Shown piece by piece: positions 22,016 to 30,393 of a DNA stretch of 64,000 nt. Source of the stretch: JAOZPE01 sp964601275 (lineage in GTDB: Bacteria; Krumholzibacteriota; Krumholzibacteriia; JAJRXK01); assembly GCA_964601275.1 (NCBI GenBank), contig CAZRMV010000005.1, positions 124,001-188,000 of the forward strand. Direction: 5' to 3'. Position numbers and translations under genes: made by a program. Numbering within the stretch: position 1 is the stretch's first letter; every line of letters starts with the position of its first letter. Under the pieces are notes generated by a model, which made no database searches, was not told the DNA's origin, and saw nothing but the letters and a program-made list of their open reading frames with translations.

Positions 22016-24177
22016 CCCCATCCTACCAGGCGTCCACCCTGGTAGACGATGAAGGAAGCGGTCCAGGCCAGGACGAACATGTAGCTCCACATGAAGAGGG
22101 GCCACCGCCACGAGTTGGTCTCCCGCTTCACCACCGCCAGGGTGGACATGCACTGGCAGGCAAGGACAAAGAACACCAGAAGGCTGGCGGCTACCAGGGG
22201 GGTCCACACCGGACGTCCGTCGGGATAGGTGTCTCGTTTCATCCGCTCGATGAGCGAATGTGTGCCCGCGGAGTGGGCGCCTTGCGCGGGGCCGGCGTCT
22301 CCCACGCTGTAGATGGTTCCCAACGCGCTCACCACCACCTCGCGCGCCGCGAAGGAGGAGAGCAAGGCCACCCCGATCTTCCAGTCGAAGCCCAAAGGAC
22401 GCAACATGGGCTCCCAGCTCCGGCCGGCCCGCCCCATCAAGGAGTTCTGGAGTTGCTGGCCGGGATCGATGGCCCCGGTGAGCGGATCGGGCTTGGCCTG
22501 GGGGAAGGCGGCGAGGAACCAGAGGAGGATGCTGACCGCGAGGATGATGGTGCCGGCGCGGGTCAGGAAGATCTTCACCCGTTCGATCATCCGCCAGAAG
22601 AGATCCCGCAGGCGGGGACGATGATAGGGAGGAAGCTCCATCACGAAGGTGGATTCCGCTCCGGGCATGATCCTTCTCCGCAGGATGAGAGCGGCGATCA
22701 TCGCGGTCCCGGTGCCCATGAGGTAGAGCGCCAGCAAGGCCGCCGCCTTGTAGCTCATGAGGAAGAACCCTCCGGCGGGAACGAATGCCGCGATCACCAG
22801 GGTATAGACCGGCAGGCGGGCCGAACAGGTCATGAACGGAGCAACCAGGATGGTTACGAGCCGATCCCTCTGGTTGTCCATGGTGCGCGTGGCCATGATC
22901 CCGGGCACCGCGCAGGCGTAGGAGGAGATCAGGGGCACCACCGAACGCCCGCTCAAGCCGAAACGGCGCATGGGACGATCCATGATGAAAGCCACCCTCG
23001 CCATGTAGCCGGTGTCCTCGAGCAATCCCAGGAAGAAGAACAGCAAGAGGATCTGGGGAAGGAAGACGACGATTCCCCCCACTCCGGCGATGGCTCCGTC
23101 CACCAGCAGATCGCGGAGCAACCCGGCCGGCATCGTTCCTTCGACGACGGCGGCGAGCGCCCCCATTGCCTGGTTGATCCAGTCCATGAAGGGCTGAGCC
23201 CAACTGAATACGGCCTGGAAGACCACGACCAGGACCACGAGGAAGAACAATGGTCCGAGGACTCGATGGGTGAGGAAGGAGTCGATGCGCTCACTCAAGG
23301 TGCGGTGGCTTTCCGCCCTCCGATAGTGCACCACTTTTTCGGCCAAGGGGCGGATCCACTCGTAGCGCGCAACGATCTCCGCCTGTTCATACAGGACTCC
23401 CTGCCGGCGCAGACGCTTCCTCGCTTCTTCCACTTTCTCCCAGAAGGTCGAAGAATGGTGGCTCTCGAAGGTCTTCGCGGTGGTGTTGACCACCGCGCGC
23501 AGGGCATCGGCGAAGCGCGACGCGGAGGAGAGCTGGGGAACCTCCCGGGCGAGATCCTCGGCGAGCCGTTCGACCTCCTCCAGGAGGGCGGGAGGGACGG
23601 TCCACCCCCGCGGGGGCACTTCGGGCAGCGGGCCCTTGAGCGCGGCCTTCAGTTCATCGATCCCCCGTCCACTGCTGGCGGCCAGGGGAACCACCGGCAC
23701 CCCCAGTTCCCTCGCCAGGCCCTCGGCGTCGACGAGGATGCCCTCCCGCTCGGCCGAATCGGTCATGTTCAACGCGATGAGGGTGGGAATGCCCAGGTCG
23801 ATCACCTGGCTGGCGAGATACAGATTGCGCTCGAGATTGACCGCGTCGACCACGCAAACGATGAGGTCGGGCCGCCTCTGGCCTCCCATCTCCCCGACGA
23901 GCACCCGGTAGGCGATCTCCTCGTCGAGCGAGCGGGGGTTGAGACTGTAGGTTCCCGGGACGTCGATGATCTCGATCTCGGGGCCACCATCGGCGGGAAT
24001 CCGTCCGCTCTTGCGCTCGACGGTGACCCCCGGGTAGTTGCCCACCTTCTGGCGCAAGCCGGTCAGCTGGTTGAAGACGGTGGTCTTGCCCACGTTCGGA
24101 TTGCCCGCGAGCGCGACCAGCCGGGTCTGCGTCGGGGAATCCTTGGCGGCCGGGGATCCGGGGAGCGCTGGGGCCAT
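22012..24177 (-). CDS. feoB: Ferrous iron transport protein B
   Basis: 721 residues. The cytoplasmic G domain shows G1 GNPNVGKTT, G3 DVPGTYSL and G4 NMTD, followed by the GDI-like helical region (to about residue 270). The membrane part carries the two Gate motifs characteristic of FeoB, including the conserved cysteine in SSYACAVPGIMATRT and the Cys in FMTCSARLPVYTLVI. FeoB moves Fe(II) across the inner membrane. feoA lies 9 bases upstream and a small Cys-rich membrane protein overlaps the 3' end, giving a feoA-feoB-small-protein operon. A Fur-box-like site overlaps the promoter upstream of feoA. Confidence 0.97.
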   Translation of the reverse strand: MAPALPGSPAAKDSPTQTRLVALAGNPNVGKTTVFNQLTGLRQKVGNYPGVTVERKSGRIPADGGPEIEIIDVPGTYSLNPRSLDEEIAYRVLVGEMGGQRRPDLIVCVVDAVNLERNLYLASQVIDLGIPTLIALNMTDSAEREGILVDAEGLARELGVPVVPLAASSGRGIDELKAALKGPLPEVPPRGWTVPPALLEEVERLAEDLAREVPQLSSASRFADALRAVVNTTAKTFESHHSSTFWEKVEEARKRLRRQGVLYEQAEIVARYEWIRPLAEKVVHYRRAESHRTLSERIDSFLTHRVLGPLFFLVVLVVVFQAVFSWAQPFMDWINQAMGALAAVVEGTMPAGLLRDLLVDGAIAGVGGIVVFLPQILLLFFFLGLLEDTGYMARVAFIMDRPMRRFGLSGRSVVPLISSYACAVPGIMATRTMDNQRDRLVTILVAPFMTCSARLPVYTLVIAAFVPAGGFFLMSYKAAALLALYLMGTGTAMIAALILRRRIMPGAESTFVMELPPYHRPRLRDLFWRMIERVKIFLTRAGTIILAVSILLWFLAAFPQAKPDPLTGAIDPGQQLQNSLMGRAGRSWEPMLRPLGFDWKIGVALLSSFAAREVVVSALGTIYSVGDAGPAQGAHSAGTHSLIERMKRDTYPDGRPVWTPLVAASLLVFFVLACQCMSTLAVVKRETNSWRWPLFMWSYMFVLAWTASFIVYQGGRLVGWG

Positions 24178-24186
24178 GGAAGCGGC

Positions 24187-24408
24187 TCAGAGGGGCCGGA
24201 CCTCGATGAGCCCGGCTTCCTGCCTGCGGAGGGAAAGGTGGTAGCCCCGCACCCGCACGTCGATCGGATCGCCCAGCGGGGCGGTGCGAATGATCTCGAG
24301 CTGGGTGCCCTGGAGGATCCCCAGTTCGAGAAGGCGACTGGGGGGCTCGGGGCTGTTCCAGCCCGTGACGATGCCACGTTCACCGGGTTTGAGCTGGTCC
24401 AGGGTCAT
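24187..24408 (-). CDS. feoA: Ferrous iron transport protein A
   Basis: 73 residues from ATG 24408, chosen because GTGAGG lies 5-10 bases upstream and the FeoA fold begins at once (TLDQLKPGERGIVTGW). The SH3-like pattern is complete: SRLLELGILQGTQLEIIRTAPLGDPIDVRVRGYHLSLRRQEAGLIEV. An upstream in-frame ATG (24483) would add a Pro-rich extension that overlaps the promoter region and is unlikely. FeoA is a small cytoplasmic partner thought to modulate FeoB. It is the first gene of the operon. Confidence 0.92.
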   Translation of the reverse strand: MTLDQLKPGERGIVTGWNSPEPPSRLLELGILQGTQLEIIRTAPLGDPIDVRVRGYHLSLRRQEAGLIEVRPL

Positions 24409-24492
24409 GGGATCCTCACCTCGCGGCTGGGGGAATGGGCCGTGGCGCCTCCCTGGAAGGGGGCAGCCAGGATGGATCGTCACGGGACATCC

Positions 24493-24521
24493 AAGATAGG
24501 TGGGATTCCATGAAATTGCAA
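24493..24521 (-). promoter_or_regulatory. Promoter of feoAB
   Basis: On the minus strand TTGCAA (24521-24516), 17-base spacer and TATCTT (24498-24493), about 85 bases before feoA. The -35 lies inside the Fur-box-like palindrome. Confidence 0.5.
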
Positions 24522-24531
24522 ATCAATATCA
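24517..24531 (-). promoter_or_regulatory. Fur-box-like operator at the feoAB promoter
   Basis: On the minus strand TGATATT-G-ATTTGCA, matching 11 of 14 positions of the 7-1-7 Fur consensus TGATAAT-N-ATTATCA. It overlaps the -35 of the feoAB promoter, where a repressor would block polymerase. AT-rich sequence is rare in this genome, which strengthens the match. Confidence 0.55.
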
Positions 24532-24581
24532 CTTGTCGCTTGAACTTCCCACCTTCAGATCCATCACCCCTACATTGTAGG

Positions 24582-25304
24582 CTAGAGTCCCCCGGGTGAC
24601 CAAGGGGATTCCCTCGGCGGCCGGCCGGGGATCCGATCGAGGAGCTGGGCCATCGTGGTGAGCAACCAGTCCGCTTCCTCCAGTTCCCCAGGGGCCGCGA
24701 AGCCCCACGATGCGGCCGCGGTGAGGGTTCCCACCTGCCGTCCCGCGGCGATGTCCTCGCGGCGGTCTCCCACCATGAGCGCGTTCTCCGGCGCGGTGTC
24801 GACGGCGCGCAGGGCCCGTTGGAGAAGGATGTCCTTGCCCTTCGGCAAGTGTGCGGGAAGCTGCTCGTGGCATTCCCGGTGATCGCTGAGGGCTTGGAGG
24901 CCGAGATACTCGAGGGCGGCGCGGAAATAGGGTTCCTGGGCGTTGCTCACGATGGCGATCCGGACCTTCCGGGCGCGGAGTTCCGAGAGGGTTTCCAGGG
25001 CCTTGGGGACCAGACGGCCCTCTCCGGCGGCCAGCGCGCGCACTTCCTCCGCGGTGGCTTCGTCCTGGACCTCCCGCGCCCATGAGGCAGCGGCGGGGGG
25101 AAGGATCTCCCGGTAGTAGCGATGCGGAGGCAGGCCCATGGCCTGCACGATGCGGTCCCGGTCGGCCCGTGGGCGTTCCACTCCGTGGCGGGCCAGGACG
25201 CGTTCGACCCCGCGGGCCACCGCTTCGACCACCGCCGTGCGGGAATCGACCAGGGTCCCATCCAGGTCGAAGACGACCGCGTTGATGACAGGAAGGGGAT
25301 TCAC
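24582..25304 (-). CDS. HAD-family phosphatase (phosphoglycolate phosphatase-like)
   Basis: 240 residues from a GTG start at 25304, preceded by CCGGAGAG. HAD motif I is VVFDLDGTLVDS (nucleophile Asp and acid Asp), motif II is IAIVSNA, the motif III lysine lies in LPKGKDIL, and motif IV is MVGDRREDI. A helical cap between motifs I and II places it in the Gph/beta-phosphoglucomutase-type subfamily. It should dephosphorylate a small metabolite in the cytoplasm; the substrate is unknown. It is divergent from the alpha/beta hydrolase gene, with 103 bases between the starts. Confidence 0.88.
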   Translation of the reverse strand: MNPLPVINAVVFDLDGTLVDSRTAVVEAVARGVERVLARHGVERPRADRDRIVQAMGLPPHRYYREILPPAAASWAREVQDEATAEEVRALAAGEGRLVPKALETLSELRARKVRIAIVSNAQEPYFRAALEYLGLQALSDHRECHEQLPAHLPKGKDILLQRALRAVDTAPENALMVGDRREDIAAGRQVGTLTAAASWGFAAPGELEEADWLLTTMAQLLDRIPGRPPRESPWSPGGL

Positions 25305-25407
25305 GTCCAGACTCTCCGGAAGCGATGGAAACAGTCGATGCGGGAGAGGAGGAAGCCGGTCCTTGCGGCTTGGATCCATTCTCCAGGATGTGCGGAAGAA
25401 GGTACCG

Positions 25408-26262
25408 ATGGAGATCCATGAGAGCCAGCACGAGCTGACCGCTTCGAGCGGATTGCCCTTGCGGCTGGATCTGCGGCACCCCGCCGACCGGGCCCGGATG
25501 GTCGGCGTCGTGGTCTTCGTCCACGGCTTCAAGGGGTTCAAGGACTGGGGCTTCTTCCCCTACTCGGGGCGTTGGATGGCCGAGCGGGGTTGGGCGGCGG
25601 TCACTTTCGATTTCTCCTGCAATGGGATCGGCGAACGCCCGGGTCGGTTCGATCGCCTCGATCTCTTCCAGCAGAATACCTACGCGACGGAACTCGACGA
25701 TCTCGCCAGGGTGCTCGATTGGATTCTCCAGGAGGCGCCTCTTCCCCGCCGGCTTCAGGAAGGACGACTTGGGCTGGTGGCGCACAGCCGGGGTCATCTA
25801 CCCGCGGCGGTCACTGCCCTGGAACACCCATCGGTCGGGGCCCTGGTGAGCTGGAACGGCGTCGCGCGCGCCCTGCGGTACTCCCCACGACAACTGGAAC
25901 AGTGGCGCGAGCAGGGAAAACTGGAGTTCGTCAACGCACGCACCCATCAGACCATGGCCATCGGGATCGATCTCCTGGAAGATGCGCTGCGCAACGCCGA
26001 GCGCTACGACCTGCAGACCCGCCTGGCCCAGAGTTCGCTTCCCCATCTCATCCTCCAGGCGACCGGGGATCTCGCGGTGGATCCTACCGAGGCGGAACAA
26101 CTCCTTGCCGGAAGAAGCGATCGAGAGATCTCCCGGATCGAATGGATCGAAGGAACCGGCCACACCTGGGGTGCCGTGCACCCCTTCGAAGGAACGACCT
26201 CGGCCCTGGAACGGGTGCTCGAGCTCACCGAGCGATGGCTGCGGAACATTCTGGAAGAATGA
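25408..26262 (+). CDS. Alpha/beta hydrolase
   Basis: 284 residues from ATG 25408 (GAAGAAGG upstream). The oxyanion motif VVFVHGFKGFKDWGFFP, the nucleophile elbow LVAHSRGH (Ser, with Ala in place of the first Gly of GxSxG), an acidic residue after LILQATGDLAVDP and the catalytic His in EGTGHTWGAVHPF make a complete triad. It has no signal peptide, so it is cytoplasmic. The HGFKGFKDWGFFPY block is typical of a group of uncharacterised bacterial hydrolases or esterases. The substrate is unknown. It is divergent from the HAD phosphatase and followed by 534 bases without a gene. Confidence 0.88.
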   Translation: MEIHESQHELTASSGLPLRLDLRHPADRARMVGVVVFVHGFKGFKDWGFFPYSGRWMAERGWAAVTFDFSCNGIGERPGRFDRLDLFQQNTYATELDDLARVLDWILQEAPLPRRLQEGRLGLVAHSRGHLPAAVTALEHPSVGALVSWNGVARALRYSPRQLEQWREQGKLEFVNARTHQTMAIGIDLLEDALRNAERYDLQTRLAQSSLPHLILQATGDLAVDPTEAEQLLAGRSDREISRIEWIEGTGHTWGAVHPFEGTTSALERVLELTERWLRNILEE

Positions 26263-26796
26263 GCGATCGACAAGACACTGCGGTTTGCTCCGGTTGCGTG
26301 AGGCCCTGCGCGGGTGGATGAAAGTCGTGCAGCGGGAGCTATTGACGAGGGACACTCGTGTTCGTAAGGTGAAGAACAGGAGACATCGTGTCGTGGGCTG
26401 GTTGGCCGATCCACGAACCGGTCCACCGCGCTGCTTCTCTACCGGTGTGACGGTAGTCCGAAACCCCGCTCTCGCAACCCTCGCCATACCCACCCTGGGG
26501 TTTCCGGATGATCATCCGCCCGATCCTTCGGGCGCTCTGAAGCCGCGCCATCGTAATCTCCATCGCTTGACGCGGTGTGGGTCGCCTCCGGGGGAATGAT
26601 CGGGTCGGGCCTTGGTAGCAGGACCGGCTGGAGTGCACGGATACACTTCAGGATCGATCCTTTGGCAAAGCTAGGCGACGAGGGTCCCTCGTATGACTGA
26701 CACACTCTCGGCGTCAGCCAAGCACCCTCCAACCCCGGCGTTGGTCGAGTTCCATGGGGTGTACACTCGACACAGTCGGCTGGTCCTGCTTCCAAC
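26263..26796. other. 534-base stretch without a convincing gene
   Basis: The open frames here (for example minus 26439-26795) have random-looking, Pro/Arg/Ser-rich translations. A 7-bp hairpin CGCCCGA-TCCT-TCGGGCG at 26516-26533 is the only clear structure. It lies between two convergent genes, so it may simply be a long 3' spacer or decayed DNA. Confidence 0.5.
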
Positions 26797-28824
26797 CTAC
26801 TTCACGAGGGTGATGGGACGTCCTTCACGCCGTCCTGGCGTTTCGAGGATGACCGTGTAGACGCCGGAAGCCACCGGCCGGCCGCTGTCGTCGGTTCCTC
26901 TCCAGATCCATTCGTGCGATCCGGCGGACAGGACGCCGCTGAGTGCGTGGCGCACGGTGCGACCGCGCGCGTCGACGATCCGCAACTGGACGGGCACTTC
27001 GCCCGCGGTCACGAAACGCAGCCGGGTGGAAGGATTGAAGGGGTTGGGTACGTTCGGCAACAGTTGCAAGATCGTGGGCTGGACCATGGGAGTCGAGGTG
27101 ACGGTGTTGCCGGATTGATTCCATCGCAAGACCCAGTCGTCGGGATCGAGCTGCACATCGACCGGCTGGGCGTGAACGAGGAAGGAAGCCACCTGGTAGT
27201 CGCCGTCGTTCCAGACGGTGAAGGTCTGGCTCCCCGCGGTGGTCTGTACCACGAAATCCAATGGCATCCGGTAGGTCGCTCCGCTTTGCACCTGACGGAT
27301 GGTGACGACCACCTGGTAGTCTTCGCCTTTCGGTTCGGTGATCCAGGTGATGCCGTAGTCAGGCCGTCCCACGCGGTAGAGCCATTCGTCGAAGAACCAA
27401 CTCAACTCGGTGGATGTGACCTGCTCGGCGATGCGGACGAAATCGGCGATGGTCGCCGCCCCGTATCGCAAGGAGGGGTCGGAAGTATAGGTGCGGAGAA
27501 TCTGGAAGAAATCGTTGTCGCCCACCATGTGTCGCAACATGTGCAGGATCCAGGCGCCTTTCTGGTACACCGTGTCACCGAAGAGCGGGGTGGGGGGAGA
27601 GACCGGACCCCAGAATCCGATGTTGTACGCGGAGATCTGCCGCATGAAGGTCCGCATCGCGGGAAAGCCGCTCTTGTGTTCGATCCACAGCGCTTCGGCA
27701 TAGGTGGCGAAACCTTCGTGCAACCACACTTCGTCCCAGTCCTTCACCGTGACCAGGTTGCCGAACCACTGATGGGACAACTCGTGGCCGACCAGCCGCT
27801 CGAAGAACCCGTCCCCGGTGATGAGTTGCTGGCCGTAGCTGGTCATGGTCTGGTGTTCCATGGCGCCGTCGAAGATGAACTCGGCCATTCCGTACTTGTC
27901 GTCCACGAAGGGGTACTCGCCGAAGAGCTGGGAATACAGGTCGAGCATCTCGCGCGTGGCCGAGAAATCGACCAGGGCCTTCTGGAGATCTTCGGGGAAG
28001 ACCTTGTACTCCAGCTCCATCTGCTTCCCGCTCGGAGCAGTCCAGGTTTCAGTCCAACCGACATAGTCGGTGACGGCGATGGAGACGTTGTACGAACTGA
28101 TTGGGTAGTTCTCGGTCCAGGTGAACAGAGTCCGACCGTCGGGCTGGACCTGCTCGCCGGTGAGGATTCCATTTCCCGCACAGTAGTAGCCGGCGGGAGC
28201 AAGCAGACGGAGCTGCATGGTGGCCTTGTCGTCCGGAAGATCCTTGCAGGGCCACCACGATCTCGAGTAGTAGGGTTCGCTCAGGGTGGCGAGGATGGGC
28301 GTTCCCGCGTGATCGAGGAATTGCATTCCCAGAAAGCCCGCCGGTTGGGGCATTCCCCCGTAGTCGACGGTGATGGTGGTGCTGTCTCCCAGGGCCAGCG
28401 GGGTGGCCAACTGGACCGTCAGGAGATCGTTCTGATGCGTCAGCGAGAGGGAACGACCCTGGCTATCGTGGGCCCCGGTGGCGGCAAGGTCCTGGAAGAG
28501 GTCGAGGTCGATGCGATCCAGTCCGTTGGCGAGACTCTTCAGGTCGATCGTGACCGTGCCCTGGATGCTGCCGTCGTTGAAGTTCGGATCGAGGAAGAGA
28601 TCGTAATGGACGATGTCGTAGAGGAGCTGGTTCGGCGTGGCCACCTTCGAGCTGGTGGTCTTGGTCGAGGTCGAGAAATCGAGGAAAGGCCGTTCACCAT
28701 GTGCGGAACGGGGGATGGCGGGCGAGGCCGACCACGACACCGTGGAAGTGGAGCAAAGCAGCAGGAAGAACCACGCGGCGGAACCCAACCGACGGCGCCG
28801 CCTCGCACGAGATGTCGAATTCAT
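26797..28824 (-). CDS. Secreted M1-family zinc aminopeptidase with C-terminal FlgD-like domain
   Basis: 675 residues. The signal peptide (SAAWFFLLLCSTSTVSWSA) follows a run of arginines. The M1 catalytic site is intact: HELSHQWFGNL with the third zinc ligand in WLHEGFATYAEALW. The substrate-binding motif is GAMEH in place of the classic GAMEN, as in many secreted bacterial members. After the catalytic and helical domains, residues about 580-675 form a FlgD-Ig-like module that starts LLPNVPNPFNPSTRLRF and contains YTVILETPGRREG. This C-terminal layout is common in secreted proteins of FCB-type bacteria, where such tails can direct sorting. It should trim peptides outside the cell. Confidence 0.9.
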   Translation of the reverse strand: MNSTSRARRRRRLGSAAWFFLLLCSTSTVSWSASPAIPRSAHGERPFLDFSTSTKTTSSKVATPNQLLYDIVHYDLFLDPNFNDGSIQGTVTIDLKSLANGLDRIDLDLFQDLAATGAHDSQGRSLSLTHQNDLLTVQLATPLALGDSTTITVDYGGMPQPAGFLGMQFLDHAGTPILATLSEPYYSRSWWPCKDLPDDKATMQLRLLAPAGYYCAGNGILTGEQVQPDGRTLFTWTENYPISSYNVSIAVTDYVGWTETWTAPSGKQMELEYKVFPEDLQKALVDFSATREMLDLYSQLFGEYPFVDDKYGMAEFIFDGAMEHQTMTSYGQQLITGDGFFERLVGHELSHQWFGNLVTVKDWDEVWLHEGFATYAEALWIEHKSGFPAMRTFMRQISAYNIGFWGPVSPPTPLFGDTVYQKGAWILHMLRHMVGDNDFFQILRTYTSDPSLRYGAATIADFVRIAEQVTSTELSWFFDEWLYRVGRPDYGITWITEPKGEDYQVVVTIRQVQSGATYRMPLDFVVQTTAGSQTFTVWNDGDYQVASFLVHAQPVDVQLDPDDWVLRWNQSGNTVTSTPMVQPTILQLLPNVPNPFNPSTRLRFVTAGEVPVQLRIVDARGRTVRHALSGVLSAGSHEWIWRGTDDSGRPVASGVYTVILETPGRREGRPITLVK

Positions 28825-29172
28825 GATGTCAGGTCAACGCCGATCTCAACTTGCCATGAAACTCCCGAGGGCTTTCGAGGAAGGTAACGGGGAGCCTTCC
28901 CTGGGCCCATTGTGCCAGGAGCGATCCGACCGCGTCAAGGCGGCCCCCACCGGAAAGATCCTCGTCGCCCCCGTTTGGGTGTACCTGGTTCGCCAGGGTG
29001 TACCGTTGAGTACAACCGAGGCCCCTCGCCACGATTTCCCAGAGAACGCTAAGCCCTTGACATGCTTTGGCTTCGGTCTTCGTCCCCCGCACGGTCCTTC
29101 CCTTGCTGTCCCCTCGAGCGGGACATCATTCGCGGCCGGGCGGATCCGGCCGATTTCCTCAGGAGGACGCCG
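28825..29172. other. 348-base divergent intergenic region
   Basis: It lies between the M1 peptidase (minus) and the repeat lipoprotein (plus) and must hold promoters for both. A perfect TTGACA at 29057-29062 faces the lipoprotein gene, but no good -10 follows at the right distance. Nothing else is recognisable. Confidence 0.4.
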
Positions 29173-30300
29173 ATGAAGATTCCAGTTTTCGCCCGGTGGG
29201 GAGTCGTGGTGTTGACCGTGGCCATGGTGGCCGCCGGCTGCAGCAACGATTCCAATCCCTTGGGGAGCTCGCCCGCCACCATCGGCGGCGACAACTCCCT
29301 CGATCAGATCGACCTCAACCAGGAGTACGGAGGTCTGGCCTACACCGATGAGCCGGTGGCTTTCGGAGACGATGAACTCCTGAATGAGTCGATGATGATC
29401 GATCAGAATCTCACGATGGAAGACGACGAGGACAGTGTCCTCGATCAGGAACCCACGATGCGTGATCATCCGCGTCTCAAGCGGACGATGGTTCGTATCC
29501 TGTGGGGCCAGCTCGATGGTATTCCCGATTCCACGCAGTGGGACCGCCAGGACGTCGTGGACTGGTCGGGTGAGTTGGAGGTGAGCGGGGGTGTTCTCGC
29601 GCTGAAGCGGACGATCCGGTTCGAGCGGCCCATCGATCACCTTCTGCCCCGGGACAATCGCCATGTCCTTCGCTGGCAGAGTTTCACCGGTCCCCACTTC
29701 GACGGCCTGCTGGTGTGCGTGCTGCAACGCCCCGACAGCAGCGGAGTCTATCCCGATGGATCCCTGATCCTGAGGACCGGCCCGTACAGCACCACCTTGA
29801 GCCTGGCCGACCTGGACAGCCTCTCCATCCTGGAAACCGTCGACAATCTGGGCAATGCGATCTCGATCGAAGGACGGACCGTCGATGCGCGCTGCCCGGC
29901 CGGTTTCCTTCGAGGTTTCTGGGCCGCTGATCCCGGGAGTGACGGGGGACTCTTCCGCGGGATCTGGGTGAGCCGTTTCGGAATGGCCACCGGATTCGTG
30001 CAGGGACGTTGGGGGATCAATGGCGATGGCGAGCGGGTCTTCGCGGGGAAGATCATCAGCCGGACCGGTGAGATCCGCGGTCTGCTCCAGGGTCGCTGGG
30101 AGTTGCTGGAAGATGGCAAAGGAGTCTTCCAGGGCCGTTGGGCCGGACGTTTCGGAAACGTCGAAGGCGCCCTGCGGGGAGAATTCCGGGTCCACGGTGA
30201 CGGCGGCTGGGGATTCTTCCGGGCTCGCTGGCAGGCCAATTGCGAGAAGGGCCCCGGCGATGGAGGAGGCGGTGGAAACGGAATGGGAGAGATGTACTGA
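29173..30300 (+). CDS. Lipoprotein with C-terminal Gly/Trp-rich repeats
   Basis: 375 residues from ATG 29173, preceded by CAGGAGGACG. The lipobox VAAGC (Cys22) marks a lipoprotein. Residues about 30-105 are acidic and low complexity. A middle domain (about 105-240, from LKRTMVRILWGQL) is beta-rich. From about residue 245 a unit of roughly 29 residues recurs four times, with the pattern L-x-G-x-W...G-x-F-x-G-x-W-x3-FG-x3-G: FLRGFWAADP, FVQGRWGING, LLQGRWELLE, ALRGEFRVHG. The tail is Gly-rich. I know no family for it. It is probably anchored to the outer membrane; the repeats may form a beta-solenoid or propeller. A strong terminator follows. Confidence 0.8.
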   Translation: MKIPVFARWGVVVLTVAMVAAGCSNDSNPLGSSPATIGGDNSLDQIDLNQEYGGLAYTDEPVAFGDDELLNESMMIDQNLTMEDDEDSVLDQEPTMRDHPRLKRTMVRILWGQLDGIPDSTQWDRQDVVDWSGELEVSGGVLALKRTIRFERPIDHLLPRDNRHVLRWQSFTGPHFDGLLVCVLQRPDSSGVYPDGSLILRTGPYSTTLSLADLDSLSILETVDNLGNAISIEGRTVDARCPAGFLRGFWAADPGSDGGLFRGIWVSRFGMATGFVQGRWGINGDGERVFAGKIISRTGEIRGLLQGRWELLEDGKGVFQGRWAGRFGNVEGALRGEFRVHGDGGWGFFRARWQANCEKGPGDGGGGGNGMGEMY

Positions 30301-30334
30301 TCCCGTCCGCTTCCCTCGCGCGCAAGCACAGAGC

Positions 30335-30362
30335 AAGGGCGGCCCCGCCGGGGCCGCCCTTT
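30335..30362. terminator. Bidirectional hairpin terminator between convergent genes
   Basis: Perfect 12-bp stem AAGGGCGGCCCC / GGGGCCGCCCTT around a GCC loop, between the lipoprotein gene (plus) and the S1-domain gene (minus). The A/T ends of the stem give short U-runs in either direction. Confidence 0.8.
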
Positions 30363-30393
30363 GCGATGTGTCCATCCAAGCCCTTCCTGCGGC

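Noticed and set aside
26439..26795. 118-residue minus-strand open frame
   Set aside because: There is no family resemblance, and it would end in the 3' spacer between convergent genes.
27796..27860. GAMEH instead of GAMEN in the M1 peptidase
   Set aside because: Many secreted bacterial M1 enzymes have His here, so it is not a defect.
29057..29062. Promoter at a perfect TTGACA before the repeat lipoprotein
   Set aside because: No acceptable -10 hexamer occurs 16-19 bases downstream.
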